From the NCBI GenBank assembly GCA_949373075.1, contig CASIBX010000039.1, forward strand, positions 1-46,425: 46,425 nucleotides of DNA. The letters are read 5' to 3'. Within the stretch, counting starts at the first letter, position 1, and each line of letters begins with the position of its first letter. Shown here piece by piece: positions 44,228 through 46,425 of the stretch. The position numbers and the translations under genes were made by a program. The notes below the pieces were generated by a model, which saw only the letters and a program-made list of their open reading frames with translations, did not search any database and had not been told where the DNA came from. The stretch comes from Candidatus Poseidoniaceae archaeon (GTDB lineage Archaea > Thermoplasmatota > Poseidoniia > Poseidoniales > Poseidoniaceae).

Positions 44228-44917
44228 TCATTCTGAAGTTTCAAGCGCAATATGGGCAAGAGTTATTCTACGCAGATACACAATAATCCATATTGTCAGG
44301 ATTATTGAAGCAATAACAGCCGTCCAATATGTCCAATCCCTTCCTTCATTCACAGCCACAGAAAGGTCTGCTGCTTTTGAGCCCCAATACGCGTATAGCG
44401 CCCCCGGAACAATCATTCCTGTATTGCCGAGGAGGTAGTCCTTCCAAGTCACGTCCGTAAGGCCGTAGCCATAATTTAGAACAGGATAGGGAATTACTAG
44501 GCTAATGCGTGTAAGGAAGACGCACCTCAACCCATCTTCTCCAACCGCTTGTTTTAGAGCATTCAGCGTTGGTTTTTTACTCATCTTTTGTCCAACCCAG
44601 CCATACAGGTATTTTTTTGTCAGCCAAAACGGCAGGATTGCGCCTAGGCATGCGCCAACAAAGGCAACCGCCCATCCACCCCAGAACCCAAATAAGACTC
44701 CTGAAATGAACTTATGAAAACTCGCAGGAGCCACTAATAGTGCTAAAACGATGTACAGTAGTAACCAACACCCGATACCAAATATTCCATTATCGGGAAA
44801 CCATTGTGCTTTCTCAATTAGAGGAGATAGTAATGTCTGTGTCAAATATATGGTTAGGGCAATACCGCCGACTACTCCGCCTACGCTTAAACTAGCAATA
44901 ACACGATTAGATGCCAT
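44228..44917 (-). CDS. TVP38/TMEM64 (SNARE-associated/DedA-superfamily) membrane protein
   Basis: The 229-residue product has five or six hydrophobic segments. The family core is present: LALLVAPASFHKFISGVLFGFWGGW ('P-x-x-x-x-x-x-x-G-x-x-F-G' region), AVAFVGACLGAILPFWLTKKYL and the later Arg-Ile-Ser-x-x-I-P-Y-P-V-L-N-Y motif (TRISLVIPYPVLNYGYG). DedA/TVP38-type proteins are thought to flip or move lipids between membrane leaflets. ATG 44917 is preferred over TTG 44926. It follows the dehydratase stop by 5 nt, so it is probably in the same transcript. Confidence 0.85.
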   Translation of the reverse strand: MASNRVIASLSVGGVVGGIALTIYLTQTLLSPLIEKAQWFPDNGIFGIGCWLLLYIVLALLVAPASFHKFISGVLFGFWGGWAVAFVGACLGAILPFWLTKKYLYGWVGQKMSKKPTLNALKQAVGEDGLRCVFLTRISLVIPYPVLNYGYGLTDVTWKDYLLGNTGMIVPGALYAYWGSKAADLSVAVNEGRDWTYWTAVIASIILTIWIIVYLRRITLAHIALETSE

Positions 44918-44922
44918 GACAC

Positions 44923-46425
44923 TCAATCAAAGAAACCTTTTTTCCATGCAGAGATATGTCCCGTAAAAGCACTAGTGGCTACAGTTAGAGGGCTTGCTAA
45001 ATACAATTTACCTGGGCCTGAACGGCCTTGGAAATTCCTATTGATTGCTGAAACAGTAACTTGGTCAGGCTCTATTGATACTCCGGGGCCAGCCCCAATA
45101 CAAGCTCCGCAACCAGGGTCAATCAATTTGACACCAACTCGGTGGAATAAATCGTGCCATCCTTTACGAACAGCCAAGTCTTTCACAAGACCGCTTCCAT
45201 ATTGAATAAAGAACTCAACGTTTTCATTTACTTTCAGTCCCATTTTTTCAGCTGCTTCGCAAACCATCGCATAGTATGCAATGTCGTCTTCTTTACCCGC
45301 AGTGCAAGAGCCACCGTATGCTATATCGATACTAACTTCTCCGATATCAGATATATTTGCACCATTTGTCGGATCTGAAGGAACTCCTTTGTCAGGGTCG
45401 CCTGGATGGGCGACCATTGGGACAATTTCCGAGAGGCTGATTACGTGTATTCCGCCATCGTATTTTGCACCTTTATCTGGTACAACTGCCATTTCTTCCA
45501 TAAGAGTTCGACTGATACCTTGCGCTTTCTCCATCCAATCATACAGGGCACTATCTGGCTCACATATCCCCGTGCGGCCACTACATTCTGTGGCCATATT
45601 ACAGAGAGTGGCCCTTTCATCAATCGATAATGAGGTTAGGCCAGGTCCACCAAATTCCATTGACCGGTTTAGAGTAAGTTCCTCTCGTGCATGGTCGGAT
45701 AAGATGTACAAAATTACATCTTTAGCCGTGCAACCATCATTCAATGAACCAATTAGTTCGAATCTTATAGATTCAGGAACCTTCACGAAAGTAAATCCTG
45801 AATAAACTAAACTAGAATATTCTGTTGCCCCCACTCCATAGGTTAGAGCATTCGACGCCCCTCCCATGCAGGTGTGTGAATCTGTTGCTTGAATGAAGTC
45901 TCCAACTTCAATAAATTCCTCGCGAGCAACCTGATGGCAAATTCCCGGCGACACGCCATCTTTAGCAGAATAGTCTCTTACACCTGTGTGCTTTTGGAAT
46001 TCCACCTGCAGATCTCTTAGTGTCTGAACTTTATCCATGTGGGGTACAAATTTCGGGTTGTGTGCCGCATACAGTAAATGGTCTTCGAAAACAGCAAATT
46101 TACTTGGGTTAGGGAGTGTGTAATCTGCACCATACTCTTCACTCAAAAAAGTGTGGACTTGAGCGGTTGTAAATTCGTGACTATAGCCGCCTTGTACTTG
46201 GGCAATTACGGGGTCATGAGGCTTTACGCATTGGCCTTCACTCTGGCCTACTAGGTTGCGAGCAATGATTTTCTCAGCCATCGTCATTGGACAATCTGGA
46301 GTGTCCAAAGGAGGGAGAACGATTTCTTTGCTTTGTAATTTCGAAGCGAATGGAAACAACCCACCGTTTTCGATTATGAGTTTGGTGACGGGGTCATACT
46401 GTGAAGTAAATTCTTCTAACCCAAC
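44923..46425 (-). CDS. Aconitase/isopropylmalate isomerase-family hydro-lyase, large subunit (5' end outside window)
   Basis: The frame stays open to the window edge. Visible are DKVQTLRDLQ, TDSHTCMGGASNALTYGVGATEY (first cluster Cys), VSIDIAYGGSCTAGKEDDI and DPGCGACIGAGPG (the Cys-x-x-Cys ligands), then NRNFQGRSGPGKLYLASPLTVATSAFTG (substrate loop and terminal). These are the three Cys ligands of the 4Fe-4S cluster of the LeuC/aconitase superfamily. The usual GSCTN(G/S) is Gly-Ser-Cys-Thr-Ala-Gly-Lys, so it is a divergent branch; isopropylmalate, citrate or homocitrate are all possible substrates. The start codon lies beyond 46425. The small subunit is not in the window. Confidence 0.85.
   Translation of the reverse strand, partial: VGLEEFTSQYDPVTKLIIENGGLFPFASKLQSKEIVLPPLDTPDCPMTMAEKIIARNLVGQSEGQCVKPHDPVIAQVQGGYSHEFTTAQVHTFLSEEYGADYTLPNPSKFAVFEDHLLYAAHNPKFVPHMDKVQTLRDLQVEFQKHTGVRDYSAKDGVSPGICHQVAREEFIEVGDFIQATDSHTCMGGASNALTYGVGATEYSSLVYSGFTFVKVPESIRFELIGSLNDGCTAKDVILYILSDHAREELTLNRSMEFGGPGLTSLSIDERATLCNMATECSGRTGICEPDSALYDWMEKAQGISRTLMEEMAVVPDKGAKYDGGIHVISLSEIVPMVAHPGDPDKGVPSDPTNGANISDIGEVSIDIAYGGSCTAGKEDDIAYYAMVCEAAEKMGLKVNENVEFFIQYGSGLVKDLAVRKGWHDLFHRVGVKLIDPGCGACIGAGPGVSIEPDQVTVSAINRNFQGRSGPGKLYLASPLTVATSAFTGHISAWKKGFFD

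Overview
The window is a chimera. Positions 1-3350 read as animal-type nuclear DNA: exon-sized reading frames bounded by GT/AG splice signals on the minus strand, one of them resembling the CFAP97/hemingway ciliary family. Positions 3403-46425 are continuous, gene-dense archaeal DNA. Between them (3351-3402) lie two head-to-head copies of the oligonucleotide used in SMART-type cDNA and ultra-low-input amplification libraries, so the join is almost certainly a library artefact. It cuts an archaeal subtilisin-like protease gene in half.

The archaeal part best fits a marine euryarchaeon of the Poseidoniales (Marine Group II) type. This is inferred from gene content: eL20, prefoldin alpha, FtsY, Rpo12, Dph5, Trm5, a stand-alone GMP synthase glutaminase subunit, topoisomerase VI A and B, and a geranylgeranyl reductase occur with bacterial/eukaryotic-looking metabolic genes (type II glutamine synthetase, cystathionine gamma-synthase, a PlsC/GPT2-like acyltransferase, EamA and SemiSWEET transporters) and large secreted proteins. 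Several starts have a GGTGA-type Shine-Dalgarno; others have a TATA-like box about 27 nt upstream and look nearly leaderless.

Layout. 3.4-7.2 kb: truncated protease, then a co-directional eL20-pfdA-ftsY-DUF1844 block ending in a degenerate receiver with a C-terminal membrane anchor. 7.1-9.3 kb (minus): extended SDR, pyrF and a small membrane protein. 9.3-12.3 kb: a CocE-like lipoprotein hydrolase with an apparent one-base frameshift, and glutamine synthetase. 12.3-15.5 kb (minus): a compact run of geranylgeranyl reductase, HAD phosphatase, NERD protein and SemiSWEET. 15.6-18.3 kb: EamA transporter, an Lrp/AsnC regulator and a divergent cystathionine gamma-synthase that share an intergenic inverted repeat. 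18.3-22.1 kb: a large unknown protein, diphthine synthase, divergent Trm5 and a tiny zinc ribbon. 22.2-28.1 kb: a Met-rich four-helix membrane protein, tandem T-tract terminators, a secreted M24 peptidase, tRNA-Asp(GUC), a repeat-rich aldolase-fold protein, an unlisted-size 58-residue membrane protein, GuaA glutaminase, Rpo12, a clamp-loader paralogue and tRNA-Arg(CCU). 28.2-34.1 kb: a membrane protein, a FRD/SDH-type flavoprotein, HIT protein, acyltransferase and a small cytosolic protein. 34.2-39.2 kb: a 1669-residue surface protein with a von Willebrand A domain. 39.3-46.4 kb (all minus): a winged-helix regulator, a membrane protein, topoisomerase VI A/B, a TVP38-family protein and an aconitase-family dehydratase that runs off the window.

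Functional links: Trm5 (m1G37) and Dph5 (diphthamide on EF-2) both protect reading frame and are divergently paired. The eL20-pfdA-ftsY block joins translation, folding and membrane targeting. No CRISPR array, rRNA, integrase or insertion sequence was seen. The most unusual archaeal items are the tetrapeptide/EP-repeat aldolase-fold protein, the Met-rich four-helix protein with a four-Cys loop, the VWA surface protein, the degenerate receiver and the divergent clamp-loader subunit.
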